A stretch of DNA of 64,000 bases from Topomyia yanbarensis (GCF_030247195.1 NC_080670.1:206138546-206202545); one strand, 5' to 3'; numbered from the stretch's first letter, positions 10,811 through 25,800 are shown. Notes: generated by a model from the letters alone, not told the origin. Program-made: numbers and translations.

Positions 10811-13800
10811 CTGAAAAAAATAAATGAGAGGTGGTTCGTTAGTTAAAGGTGTTTTTTTTGTTTGGTCATGTTAAAGGAAATTTTTTTATCATGATGAAAA
10901 AAGCTGATCAAATACAAAATTACGCTTTGATCAGCTTTTTAATTTGGTTTTGCTGTCTGGTCAGATCGTTAAGTACAGTCTTCGCTACGATTAATAGTCC
11001 AATGGACTTCCACAAGGAAGTCACCTCGTCCCCTGAATGTTCTCCTCTTACTTCAAAACTGTTGCAAAGATTGGACAAACGATGCAGTAAATTCTGCATT
11101 ATGACAGATCGATTTTTCGCACGAATATATAAAACACATTCGTCCAAAACAGCTATCCGTCTTCTTGCAGAATAAAACTGAAAGAGCATTTTCAAAACTA
11201 TAATTAGTAACGATTTCAGTCATTCACAAGCTGCGTAGTTTCTTACTCCGTTGAAGGTCATCTAGCAATAGCTGGCGCCAACTATTTTAACTATGAGCTG
11301 CTACAGACTTGAGAACCTGTACCAGGAAGTAGGAAGCAAATCCGAATGCTAACAAGAACTTTCAAATTGGCAATTCAAAACAGAAACTAGATGCCGGTCG
11401 TTTTTAAAACTCAGACACACTGTCCGATCAAAGCGATTAAACCCAACGAAGATGAGAACAGTCCGTAAATAATAACAACAAACCCTTCCCAAAGTTATGT
11501 AATTACAAATCAGCCGTCTCGTTGTTTAGTTTTTTTTTTCATTTAATTCATTTCCCCTTTCTACACCGGCCGGAGGAGAGTCCGAATGTGCGAAAACTAG
11601 TTTGCGCTGCACACGGTCTACACCAACAAAGAAACGTGACTGGACCCGAGGTAAGGCACGGTGGTGGCGACGGCAGTGGTGGCCAGCCTGCTGCCAACAT
11701 ATGAAGGATCAGCGAAGCGAAGGGCGTATAACCTAACCGGTTCTTCGCGTCTCTAATGGTGGTTCTGCTACCCGCGGGTCCCGCGACTAACCATGGATCT
11801 CCTCGATCTCCCCATCCGAGTGATGTTGGAAAGTACACAAACACTCGCTCACAGAGGGACTATGGTCCGGTTGGTCGCGAATAAACATAATCGGTCCCGC
11901 GCACACAACCTCTACCGGGTGGTGGAACGTGAGGAGTTCGTTCGTTCGCTCGAAACCGGTTGCCGATGTGTGTGCATTTGGTATAAACAAATTTGCTGTT
12001 TTGTGCAAAGAGACACACGAGAGTAAAATTTCGCGTGCTGCTGCGGAATAACAAACACTCGACCGCAGTGAGTGAAAAAAATAGAAAGAAAAAAATGCCG
12101 GTTTCTTGCCGGTTTTGAACAAAAAAGAAGGGTGCATCGTGTGTTCGCTTGTACGGCCGTCACCGCCTACAGTTCGACGAGTTAGTTGGGTTTCAACTTT
12201 GAATCAATCAATCAATTATCTCTATTGATTTGAAACAGATTTTTTCTGTATTCGGAGTTCTCTTGGCGGATGAAGGCTCTGTGCGCTGACGAACCGAGCC
12301 TCACTACTGATCGATGGAATGATGAATGTTTCAGCTAACAACAGATAACACCCAGGTTGGAACGAAACGTGGCAACGCAGCCTGACCAGCGTGGTGATGT
12401 CACACAGCCTACCTCAGGGGGCTCAATTCAAGAAGCATTCTTGATGTGGAGAGTGGTGGTAGCCACTTACAACGGCGCCATATGTGGAAAAATTGCACCG
12501 AAAGAGATCTGAGTTGAAATATATGTATTTCGCAAACGAAATCGGTTCATGGTAGTAGCTCTGCATGCTTGCTCCGGGGCAAAGAGTCTCCAATATATCG
12601 TGCTTTCTCTTTCTCAACGTAAAAGTGCATCTGATTGATTTTTGCTTGCGGATCGCAGTTCTGCGATCGCTGCTCTACACGTCGAATATTAATGAATAAT
12701 CTGTTTTAGCGCTTCCGATGGATTCGTTAACTGGTAATCAAATTTGGAAGCAGGGTGTACAGGACTCGGGGGAACGTTTTACAGCATGTTGAAGCGATTC
12801 GGATCGCCAGGATGGTTTGATGTAAGCAGGTTTCCTGTATTTACCAGTCTCAAGATCACCCCAGCTTGTCGTTGTAACTCTGCTAACAGTTTTACATTTT
12901 TCGGTTCCTTACTATTTCCCATGCACTCCTGAAACAAATTCGTTTGAGATTATCAATTCAGTGAACATATTATAATTGTTAGTTTAACGTCTATGGATCT
13001 CGGTGGAATCGTGCTAGCTGACAAGACATTGAAAGTTTCCAGCTTAAAAAATACTTTTTTCACTTCAACCAAAAAACAGACCCAAAAGTCAAGGCTAACT
13101 ATGCCACCTGAAAATGTTTAATGTACACGCAACCATAAAATAACCTAGAGAATAAGTTCTTTTAACTTAAATTTGGGTACTTTTGAGCTGTGCGTCGCTT
13201 TCGCACTTATTAGTGTTGTCAAAAACAAAACGAGAGATTCGACTCAGTCGAGGTCTTCCGTGCAGTAAGGTACTTTTAAGTTGTTTGGGATATACTCAAA
13301 ATTAAGTAAATTCAACTTAAATTTAAGTAAATTAAACTCAAGGTTGAGTTATTATTTTTGCTGTAGTTAAATGGAAATTACCTTCAACACGGTTTACCTA
13401 ATTTTACCTTCCTGCACGATACCACGAGATTGAGTCAAAAGTACTGAATTTTAGGTAGTTTTTCGGTGGCGTGTACTGGAAAACAGCTATTTTTTTGTTT
13501 TCACTGTCGTTTGGCGTCTATTGACAAGACTGTTTCAATACTTCAATCTCATTTGAATTCTACAGAATCAATATTTTCATGTCCTTTCCTTATTTCTGCT
13601 CAGGTAGGGTCCGTTCAAAGCACATAAACATAAATTTTGACAACAAATCGATTATGATCAATATATCAATGGTGTGAGGGTATCGTGAAAATATTGATGC
13701 TCTAGAATTCAAACAGGATTGACGTATTGAAGCAGTCTTGTCACCATTTTTATTGTCAATATCCTTGCCTCATGTACGGTCTGCGTAAGACCGTGTTCGG

Positions 13801-16800
13801 TCCATCTCGACGCATAGCGTGTTTTGGGGGGTAGCCAGATGCTCAAGGTTCAACCGAAATGTACGCCTTTTATTTTTAATTATGGAATTCGCGTTTCGAC
13901 TCATCAGAATCCGACACTAACTTGGTGACAGGATTAGGCTAGCGCCGGATTGATGCCAGCTTAAAAAAAACGGAGACACTGTCAGAGTTTGTATGGATAC
14001 AAACCACCTCAGTTTGGATAGTCTTACGTGACACATTGTAGTCCTTAGCCGTTTGGTGCATGGATCTGGTCGGATTGCGACGTATTTTGTTGGCCACAGC
14101 TTTAATCAAGGTCTCTGTCCTTACATAGCGAGGCTTTTGCGATTCTGGACGACTAGATGCTTCACGTCCATCTTGCAATCTTTTCTTCCATCGCTAGACA
14201 AATTTTGGATCCACAACGAGCAGCTTCGTTAAGTCTCCAACGGATTTCTGTTTCATTAATAGTTTCAAAACTGTACAGCGCTTGGATTCGTACTCCATGG
14301 TTCTGAAATTTCACAATATCACTAAGCAATTATTACATTCATTTTTTCACAAAAGAAAGCATTTCCACATAATTGATTTGCTCCCAACAGATCAAAAAAA
14401 ATGCCACCCTGTCCATTGAGGGTTTTTTTTCCCGTCTGTTCTTTCGTTTCCAACATCCATCGCTATGAGAGCGATTCCTATCCAGATTTGGGCCTTTGGC
14501 CTTGTAATTTTATTATTTTGATTTTTGTCGCCTCTAGTTTTTGACCTCCTCGATGTATCCTGCTGAAGGTGAGGGTTTGAGCGATTTTGACTTCCAAATG
14601 TTCGTAGTTTTTGTTTGGAGAGATGATTGGTTCATCTTATTTGCCGTTTCTTCTAGGTTTGCGTCCAAGGCCAACACAGCAAAGCCGTCTGCGAACTGGA
14701 CTCGTTTGCAGTCCTCTACCACCGGTTTATGCAGCGGTGCTTGATAGAAGTGGAACAGCGTTGTGGAGCTCGTGCATCCTTGGTGTAGTCCTTCACTCGT
14801 TAGTGCGGTCATTTCGTCGGGTTTCGTCTTCTCTCCGGCTTAGATAGAAAGCTTGTTTGGGATTCCGGAGCAGGTCAATACTTTCATCAGTATGTTCAGA
14901 TGTACCGAGTCGAAAGCTCCTGAAAGGACGATAAAGACTGCATTTGCTTGGTTTCCTTTCAAGTTTTGTGGTGTTTAAAATATTTACTAGATAGTTTACA
15001 CAACTGGTGATCGAGCAGTTCTTCCTGAATCCAATCGAAACCTTGGGTAACAGCTCTTCCTGTTGTGCTACTTCGTTTAGTCTATCCTTGACTGTTGCGT
15101 TGGTTAACTTGATGGTGATGTTTATCAAAGATCTTGGACGTTTTGAAGCTTGTACAATTGGATCCCCTTTTGGCTTCTGGATAGGTAAAACGTCCGTGTT
15201 TCTCCTACGTTCGGGGATTTGTTCTGCTTCGAAACCTTGGGTCAGCTTTTCGCACGCTTTGAGTTGCAGATAGAGTTTAACTCCTTTCATTGTGGCTAAG
15301 ACATTTCATCTTCGCTATGAGCTGAGTATCTTTTTATACCCCAAGGACCTTAAAATTTTCTTCTCTTGACAAAGAAGATTCGCATTTTCAAGGTTTTGTG
15401 GTTATCGTCCATTGATCTGATGGTTTGTATTTTCCTGCATAATAATGCTTCATGAAAGCCCCTCCTTTCTCTTTTTATACGGCGCTTTTCAAATGGTTTT
15501 GAATGCACGAAGACTATGCCTTTTATTATATTCCACAGGTATTTGGATGGCGTTGCCTCGTTTATTACCTCCGTTAATTGCTTGCAGTATTCCCAATTGG
15601 CTCATTTGATCTTCAGTGTGGATCACGACATTTGCAGAGCAATTAGGTTTGATAATGTTTTGATGACGTTGTATGATTTGAGGTGTTGTTTGTGCTTGCA
15701 TGTCTTCCGACCACAATTTCTTCAGGTAGTTCGCCTTCTTTTTTAATATGTGCGCTCATCGTATATCACTTGCATCTCTTTAGGATTACTTATTTAGTTC
15801 GGATGTATTTTATTCAAATCGTTAATGACCTTCTTCTGCCGTATTTAAGCTGCCTTTCTAGAGAAGAACGGAATCGAGTTGCCAATGAAGTTGCCAATAT
15901 GCAGAAGTGCGCGCTTCCGAAGGTTGATGACCTTCCAGGAAGCCTTTCTAATTTATCCTGGGGTCGCTAGGGCGAGGTCTATTACTGAAATCTCTTCACT
16001 GGTTACAGTTAAGCAGGTTGGGATTCCGTCGTTGAGCAAAATTTGATTTGAATCGGCCATGGGACTGTTAATGAGGTTGCCTACATCAAGGAGATATTCT
16101 ATTTTAGCCATAGAGTCCTCGAGTACGTCTTATCCTGAAGGGACATAAACTGGCACAAAAGTGATTGGATAAAAAACCCTAACTATTTTGATCCTTATTA
16201 CTCCTACAGGTAGTAAGGTGTCGAAGGAAGCTCCAGAAGACCAATATTTTCACACCTTCACACCCTTTATTTCTTCTGGCGCTTTCCATCGTGTTAGCAT
16301 CCGAGCATGCTCATTCTTTTTTGGCCAAATCTCTTCAAACATGGCTATTTGAAAGTTTTCTCATAGAAAATGGTGGAGATCCTTTTTTGTTTTAGTGGGA
16401 CAAATGTTCTGTTGTTGTGTTGAAGAATATCCAGTTTTTTACCTTCCACTTTTGCAATTTTTTCTGGATCTATTTTTCCTTGATGTTACCCAACGTTCCT
16501 ATCTATTAGTCCCTGGATGTCACATTTATCAGTGTAAAATTCCTACGACGATGTCCCTTCGCATTTGATCCACGAATCCTTCGAATGCTTTAGATGTGTT
16601 TTGCTTTGTTTGCTTTGGGCGCTTGCATTACGGTATCATCTCTGCAGTTGGGTGCAGTTCGGGAAAGTCTTTGGAGCTAGTTCCCTTCTATCACCGAATG
16701 TATCTAGTCTTCGAGATTCTTTCAGATCAGATCTATCCGGGTCTTTGCGGTTTCTCACCTTGTGATCTAAAGCCTATGCATGCATGCAGCTTCTCACTAT

Positions 16801-19800
16801 TTGTTTGTTAACTCCAAGAACAACCTTCAATGAACACTGACCGCCAAAATTTGATTCGACCTGTTTCCAACAGTGAAAGCCATATTGATGCCTTCTGTGT
16901 ACCGCTGTATGCCTCCCTCAATCGGTATTCTGTTATGTTCTCGTCTAGATACCTAGACTTAATCACTGTCTCGTAGGACAGACCTTTGCAGTTGCTTCCT
17001 TGTTCAACGACTTTTCGATGAGCACCTTGAAGACTAAGCTCTTGGTCGGTTTGGTCCTTCTTCAATTCGAAAAGCATTTCACCTCTAAGTGCGGCAGGTT
17101 TCGCCAGTGTCCCCTATTTTAACACCAGACGATATTCAATTTCCGAAAGAAGCTCGACGTCTTTCATTTCTAAAATCCATTTTTCGTCTCCAATTTTCCT
17201 ATCACGATGTTTGGGTATCTCTCATTTTCTTCTTCAATTCGGCTCCACCTTCTACGATAGTGCAGCAGCTGCTTGCTTGTTTCAGATCGCCTTCTTGATC
17301 GTTCGATTTTCTCTCCGGGTGATTTCGGGAACTCTTCGGCATCGTTTTGGCTTAAAGGGCGAACACGAAATTATTGCGACACCGAAAATGTCATGCCAAA
17401 TTTCTTATAATGTTTAAAATAAAACCAAAATTTTAGGGTAGTTTTATACATATATTTACTTCAAACTACTACTTTCGCTTGATGCCCACCATAAAAGTCT
17501 TTACAGTGTCAGTTTCTCAGTTTTTTCCATTTTCTTAACATGTCCTTCTCGTCTTTGACTGTCTTCTTGCTCTTCCGAAGTTCCCGCTTCATCATTGCGC
17601 AGTACTGCTCCACCGGACAGTTTGGCGGATTCATGTCCTTTGGAACAAAATGGGCAGAATTGACCTCATACCACTCCAGGACACTTTTAGAATAGAGGCA
17701 TGATGCCAAATCTGGCCAAAATAGCGGAGCTTCGTCGTGCTGCTGCAAGAACGGCAAAAGGCGCTTCTCGAGGCACTCAGATTTGTAGATCTCGCCATTT
17801 ACTGTGCCGTTTGTCACGAAAGGCTCACTCCTCAGTCCGCAAGAGCAGATGGCCTACCAAATGAGATATGTGGAAGCGAACTTCAACATTTTCTTCTTCT
17901 TAAATTTGTCTTTCACATAGAACTTGCTCTTGCCGGTGAAAAACTCCAACCCCGAAATTAGCTTAAAATCGACTTTTATATACGTTTCGTCGTCCATCAC
18001 ACAGCAGCCATATTTTGTCAGCATCTTCTCGTAGAGCTTCCGTGCCCGAGTTTTAGCCGTCGATTGTTGCCGCTCATCGCGATTTGGGAAGTTCTGTACC
18101 TTGTATGTATGTAGTCCAGCTCTCTTCTTTGCATTCTGGACGTAGCTCTGCGACATGCCGATCTTTTTAGCCAAATCACGGCTTGAGACGTTGGGATTTG
18201 CTTTAATCATCCGCTTCACCTTTCCCTCCGTCTTTTTGTTCTCCGGTCCCGGTTTTCTTCCAACTCCTTTGCCGTGGTCCAACGTCAACCGCTCCTGGAA
18301 CCGCTTCAACACTCTGGAGACGGTTGAATGGTGAATGTTCAACATTTTTCCCAACTGACGGTGCGACAGGTCAGGAAATTTCAGGTGTTTGGAAAGAATT
18401 TGTTCTCTCGACTCACGTTGGTTCACCTCCATTTTCGTTGAATCGAAAAACACGACTCCGGGTTTGACAGCATGTAAACAATACACATCAATGAGAAAGT
18501 TTGCAAAATTTGGTTGATTTTTACTCAATGGTAAAAAAGTTATGCCCTGTTGAATGTGTCGCAATAATTTCGTGTTCGCCCTTTAACATGTTGAATGATG
18601 TCAACGCTGCAATTCCACTTCACAAAAACTCGGTCGTGTTGAACAAAATTTGAAGTCAACGACCGCAGCGTTGGGTCGGTCGGAGCAGAACTTTTCCGTC
18701 AACTTTATTCATGACGGCAAGAATAAATACAATGTTTTCTTTGTTCTCGGGACAATGCACACTAGACCGAGAGAGTGCTAGTTGTCGTTCACTTGGCTCG
18801 ATTGTACGTCTGACTCGGGCAGACGTAGAAAATAGTCGTCGAGCTTCAAGAACCATTCGTCTGGACTGACCAGTAAACGCATTCAGGAAACGATGGGATT
18901 CGCTGTCCGACGCGTATCCACTGAAGGTCATTTTAGTTGTCTTTTCCTCAAACTTCTTACTCTTCTGTGGCGGAATCCACATAGACGCTTAGCAGCCGAA
19001 TGCCACAAAATCCGACTGGGTGTCAAACCAGATCTCACACAGTATCGAACCAATCGATGATGATGGCAGCCGATTCTGAATGTACGTCGCGGTTGTTCAT
19101 CGCCTCCGCCCAAAAACGTCGAGCTAAACCAGCATCCAACAGCATACATAATCTCATCTCGTTTAACGTTCCGGTTCCCTTTTCAATCAAGCTGTTCTGC
19201 TTGAACGGTGAATTTCGCCTCGATTCTTTCTTTACGTAAGGAATTGCTGCTGTACTCGCTGCATCCATCCAAATTGAGTTTCGGTGAACCTCATTTACTC
19301 ATGAACCCTGAAGCTGCCAAGCTTCGGACCATCTCGAGAGGACCGTGTAGCGGCTGTGATCATCACAATATTTGTAAAATTTTCATCAGCAGCATGAACA
19401 TGATTCCATCAAAATCCTGAGCAAATCGTAACTCAATCCCGAGAAGAATTCCGTCATATCCATTAGAATACTTAGGATTCCACAAGAATCCTGAAAAGGA
19501 ATTAAAATCATAATTCTAAACGAAAAAAGACTATATATAGGGGTAGAGATTCCATCATAATACTAGTTTTCTATCAGGATACCGTCAGAATCACGCGAAA
19601 CTCGGCATCAGAATCCCAAGAATTATCAGAAACCGATTTTGGAGTGACTGAACTCCCTCAAATGACGTTTCATATTAAAATGACTCGCATATGAAAATTG
19701 TCTATGAGCAGAGTGTTAAGGTTCAACAGAGAACGCCTGAATAAGCGGCCATCTTGGAAAACGATAAAAGCAGTTATTTTTCTCAAACCGTTGGAAAAAT

Positions 19801-22800
19801 CTTCATGAAAATTCAATGTATTCGGGGCATTAGTAGAGTTTAGCTGATTGATTTTCATGAAGATTTTTTCAGCGTTGTGAGAAAAACTGCTTTTTTGTTT
19901 TTCAAGATGGCCGCTTATTCAGGCGTTCTAAGTTAAACGTTAAATTCCTAGAGGACGGTGGAGGAGGGGGGTTTTCAACCCCCATCCAAAGCCCCTCGAT
20001 TTGCAACTGGAACAGTCAGTCTACTCGTTTTCCCTTTCCATCATCCATGAACAGACTACATGACAAGGCATAAATTTACCAACGAGAGGATCGCATCTAA
20101 TGATTTGATTGTCACAGGAATGTTATTATTAGTAAGATTGAGTTAAAACTTACACAAATCTGGATTTACTTTGCGAGGAGAAACGATCAATGCAATTATC
20201 AAAGGTGTTACCACGAATTTATCACTCCCGGCAGCCAGCTGCCGGAAATTTATGATAGATTTATCGTCTATTGATTAAATTCGGAAAATTCCAGATTGCA
20301 AAATATGTAACACAAGCTTCTGACAGTCGACTATCAGAAGCTTTTCTTATGTTTGAATAACTTATAAAGGCAAACAGAGATGAACAGCAGCAATCATCAT
20401 TAAGATTGATGCTAATCGTCGACAGGTTTTCAGTGGTGATCTTGCGTGGCCTAATTTTTGCCGGTTGTCACGGTAAAGATAGATACGTCTATCTTTATCA
20501 GGACACATGTTAGTGAACTCGGGTGATTCGTAGTTATTCTGCCTAAGATCGACCCTCATTATCAGAAGGCAAAGATTAAGCCCGTACAATATTAAGCCTG
20601 TTCTAATGACCCTGCCACTTCTAGTTTTCCGATCTGTTTACTTCACATCCTTGCTCTCACGTGAGTACTATGGCTCTAAGTTTCATAACTTTCCCTACCC
20701 AGTAATCTCTAGCTAATTGAATGTCGTTAAAACGTAAAAAAGAAAATGTGACTAACATAGTCGAAATACAAAAAGGGAAAAAATTAAATTATATATTTTT
20801 GAGGTGGCATGTGAACAATTTTTCTTCTGGCGAAACACAGCAGTCTAAAAAAATATAGAGTGAAGCGCTGTTGTCTGCTTTTACTGCTTGGAAACAATTG
20901 TGAATATAGGATATGCCAATACATAAATGAATATTAAAAAATTGCCGTTTATAGACGTTGGTATAATTAGAAGTTTTAGAAGACGTGAATTCCCGAATTT
21001 TAGAACATGTTAATATTTTAATGCATTCCTGATTTTCCTAATCTTGTTCAAAATTTCGGATTCATCAAATTTGTGAAAGAACATTTTCTAATTCGTGGGA
21101 ACTCGGGCCCCAAAATCTATAGACTCCTAGTCTATCGAATTAATAAAATTTCAGATCTGAACAGCTTTGAGATTTCACTGATAAAAATTTAATGCCAGCC
21201 TCGACCCATCCTTGGCATTCACTACTATCGATCTGTTTACATCGCCGACTCAGATTTCAGTATCGATGGTTCACGGTCACCGATACATTATGCAAGACTA
21301 ATTTGAAATTTTATCATACTGCAAAAGTCGTAAACAGCAGCCTTCTTCTTCGCCGTGTGGCCTTCCCTGCTTCTCTCGATTAGTTAGCTGCTGGCCTTGG
21401 GGCCCTTCTCTGCAATGACCCCACAGGCGCCACATTTAAAAAACAACTTTACTCCAAACCCACGACGTTCCACCAGTCACGTAGCAGCACCCCATCAAGA
21501 AGTCCGCTGCCAAATAATGCGTGAAGAGCATGTGCGTGTACTCGATTCGATCGACGAACGACTTCTAGTCCAATAGTAGGTACCTCCTAATGCGACTGCG
21601 GCTGTAGTGGAAAATTCCCAAAAATCTAGTTGGCTGGGTGGGGTGCAACCAATCAGCGCCACGTGTTTTTCCGTAATGTTTTGCTATTTTTTTCCCTCTA
21701 CGTGCAAGATTCCATCAGGGTTTGTTTTGGTTGTTGTGCGCTGCTGCCGCACACTGTCGAGTGAGGAAAACAGGAAGGACACGCACACCCTGTCCCTGCC
21801 CTTCCTTCAGTCAAACAACCGGTCGATCGGGCGGATTTTTTTATGGGGGGTTGCGCTTTTTTCGGGGTTTTGTTTTTGTCCGATGCGAGAATGCTGCTTT
21901 GGTTTCGGGCTGACTCTGAGACGCAATTTCTTCGCTTTCGTTTATGTACAGTGTTCATTGATAATAACGTTTGTATATGGATACAAACAAGCGAACGTGT
22001 ATTTTACCGGCATCCTTTTTGTGGTGTGTTCACGTTATCAGGAAGTTCCCCTCCTACGTATACGTGCCATCGGGTCTACTTTATCGACTTAATCATACAA
22101 TGTTCCTTCACCGCGTTGCTTGGTGGTGTGTGACTTGGTGAAGTAATAATCTTCGCCGGGAGCTACGAACGATTTACGACTACATTCGCCTCGTCGCGCA
22201 TATTATTATTAGCACTTTGTTAAGTGTAAAGCTCCACATCACACAACACACACAGACGAGTAACAAAACGGAACCATAATATTTATTATTGACCGTGTCT
22301 TTTTCTGCTGTTTGCAAAAGCAATTTTCTGCTCTGCAGCGAAAAAAAGAAACAAATCCATCGAAAGCAGCCGCCACGCACGAGTCTGCGCGATTGTTTAC
22401 CAGTTTGAAAAATCTTGAGCGTTTTTTCAAAACGTCATATCTGCAATGAGTTACTCTCTGTTTATACATTCTCTTTCGATTTTTACGGCGTCACTCACTT
22501 ATTTTACAGTACAGATCGAAAGACGGTGGTTTTAACTAGCATATTATGCAAAGAGCTGAGGGATAAATGTTAAAGGGACCGAATTATTAACAGAAGAGAA
22601 AGTAAACAAAGAGAGTAACTCATTGCAGATATGACGTTTTGAAAAAACGCTCAAGAAATATGATAAAATAAAATAATGCATTCCGAAAAAAAATCAACAT
22701 TATTCGTAATCGTATTCGAAGAGACCTTGATATGAAAAACCGATAGTAAATATGGATAGTGTAGTATTTTTACCCACCTTTCTTTTCCGTGCGCACCTTC

Positions 22801-25800
22801 GAGAACTATCTATAGACGGAATTCCTTCCATGGCTATCTATGATTCCCGTTTATCGGTTACTGTTGTTACTTTGTTGACAGTACTTGAGTACCACGTAAC
22901 TTTGTAACGTATTTCTGTCGTAATCAATCAAATAAGGTGCCACTTAACAACCGTCCCATTATCAAGCTATTAGCTTGTTTATATTTACGATGTTTACCAA
23001 ACGTTGGTTGGTTGGGACGAAATCAATTCGTATCGTTGATAGAGGTTGAATTTATTTTTTGTTCTTTCCCGAAAGCAATATTTTGACTGTAAGTCGACCT
23101 GTGCAAGTATTGCATCAGACGCTCGGTGCATTTTTGTTTGGTGTGTTTCGAATAATAGGTATTCGGAAGATTACGGGAGTGCGGTTTGTTTTGACGGAAT
23201 GGTATAAAAATACACTGTAAAAGAAAAACACAAATGTGATGATGCAGACTGACTAGAGCAAACACGTCTGCAGAGAGCGAGGACCGCAGTGGAATGAAAC
23301 ATTCTTGAATGCACGTAGCCAATTTGTAGTAGTCGGATTTCACTTACTCGCACGTACTTATGATTGGAGAGCTGACTAATGACAAGGTAAGTGCAAGCTG
23401 ATACCTTTGATGATGTCAAACTATGAAAAATATGTAAATAAAAACATTATTGCGGATGCAGCGATAAAAATTGGATTTGAGGGTTTCCTGTTCCACTCGT
23501 CAGTAGCATGCAGCCATGATTCGCTGGTTGGTCAATTTTTAACTGGAGCTCCGCTAGTTGGACTATTGTCCAACTAAAAAGCATCCTACTGTCAAACTCT
23601 CCTGTCAAATTCACTGACACTAATTAGAGGTGTGAACAGATGCCAGTCCGTTCAACTAGCGAATCAAATTCGTTAGTTGGACAGAGGCTGTGGCCTAACC
23701 AGCGAATAACGACTGTATACCTAAACCAACACCAAATTGGCGCCAGTTAGACACTAAATCTAAACAGGTCGCACAACATATATGAAAGCTTAAAGAAACT
23801 GGTTGGTACAGAGTGATGTCTCGGTTAGCCAAGCACAGGAGCTCTGAGTATAGGGAAACGCTCTGTGTCTTTCGAGAGCCAAACGCCTATAGTTTAACTG
23901 GCAGCAAGCTGGTGTCAGTTACTGACGAGTGGAACATGAAACATTCGAATTCAACTTTTCTGAGTTAGATTTTGTGCCCTCATGCGCAAATTGGTTCATC
24001 CATTTTTTCCCTTGGGAAAAAATATATTTTGCAAATTCACTGAGTTTCTATTGCAACTATTTCGAAGTCATTGTGGGACATTTTTTATTATCGTGACTCT
24101 TGTGATCAGATTGAACACAAATTCAGTACGTTTTACCACAATCATATAAATTGTAGGTGATGTTTTTCTCGAAGCTCGTTTTGGTATTCACCGACAGAGA
24201 AATCTGGCAACGTGACATCAGGACACGGAACAATATTTTGTATATTTGTATCGAAGAGTATTATTGCTCAATGGTGCAATTTCTGCTGATATGTATGTCG
24301 ATATTTTACTCTATTTCAACGATTTAATCGTGAATATCTTCGAATGGCGATTTTTTTCTTATTTTTTATCTATCTGGTTTAAAGATTCAATTGCGGTTTT
24401 CTTTCAGGACGTCACAGTAGATCTTTATGCGTCGAAGTATTTACGAAGTACAAAGAGCTAATTTTCGATGCACAAATGAATGAAACGCCATTCTCCAACC
24501 TCTTAGCAAACCTTCTTCCAGGTGCTTTGCTGTGCATAATTTTAACTTTTTACTCTCTTCAGGCATTAGGGCTACATGTCCAGTCCACTGTAGTCTGCCG
24601 TTTTTTTTTATCAACCTTCCCGTGTCAGCATCCATCAATCCCTCACACACATTTATAAACGACATGCTGGTAGTGGTGACCCGGATGTACTTCGTAGTGG
24701 TAACATCAAATACCCCCGATACTTAATATACTTATGGCCGTACGTTTTAAGTCAGACGGCAAATCCGAACTCTTATATTTTTCCCCTCGGAAATACGTCA
24801 AGGTATTACTTCGTGGGGGACTCGTCCTTTCGTCGCACCTCTTTCTTCTGCTCTATTTCGGAGCCTCACTTGATCCATGAAATGACTCGACCATTAAGCC
24901 TTAACTCACGACTCTTCTCTTACTTCTTGTCTTCATCTGCTACGTCGTCATATAGCTTATTTTTTTTTTTTTTTTTTTTATTCATTTCGTTTATTTGATA
25001 GGCACAAATGCGTTAGCTTGGCGGTGCCAAATACTTATGTTTTTACATTTTGGATATCTTAAAACTAGGAGGTTACAATGTTGAAATATTTTTTTTACAA
25101 AGGAAAAAAAAAAAGTTTACAGCTATCTTAAGACTAGAAATAAGATTCAATATACAAGAGAGGGCCAAAAGATTTTTTTATGAAAAAATTTAAAACAAGG
25201 GATTCACTTTGATATACAAGAGGGGGAGTAATAGTATTTTACGAAATATTTTACGGTTATCTTAAAACTAACAATATAGTTTAGTACACAAAAGGGGGAA
25301 CAAATATTTATGAGAAACTTCACAGAAATCTTAAAACTAGGGATTCAATTCTATTTACAAGATGGAGGACAAGAGTTTCAATAAAGAGTAAAAATTATAG
25401 CTATCTTAAAACTAGGAATACAGAATACTAATTTGAATTTTTTAACTAAAACTTATGCTTGGTCAAGATATTCAGAGGGTGGCTTATTTCCGCATCAGTG
25501 TAGCAGCAGTTGTATCAAGGACAGGGGAGAGACAGGGAAAGAAGAGCAAAACTTGCAACTTTCGCTCGAACGGGGGGGGAAGGGGGATCAGCGAAACAAA
25601 TTTGTGCCTCAGTCTAGTAAGTCGTCGAGTACCGGATTGGCGGATGGTATTCTTCGGACACGCGGGGAATCCTTCAAAACTCATCGGAACTCGAGTCGCT
25701 CTCGCTTCAGTTTCCTTCTATGCAGGAGTAGTGGTAAGGGCGACGGCGGTTACATAGTGGCACTCTGGAGCTGATCGGTTCCACAAGGCAGGAGGAAACT

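Noticed and set aside
11540..12170. Possible internal promoter in Pdcd4 intron 3 (TATA-like text, GC-rich stretch)
   Set aside because: No matching exon or initiator context was found on either strand.
25433..25774. Plus-strand frames of 100-113 codons
   Set aside because: They lie antisense in the 3' UTR of the I-clade element and have no domain.
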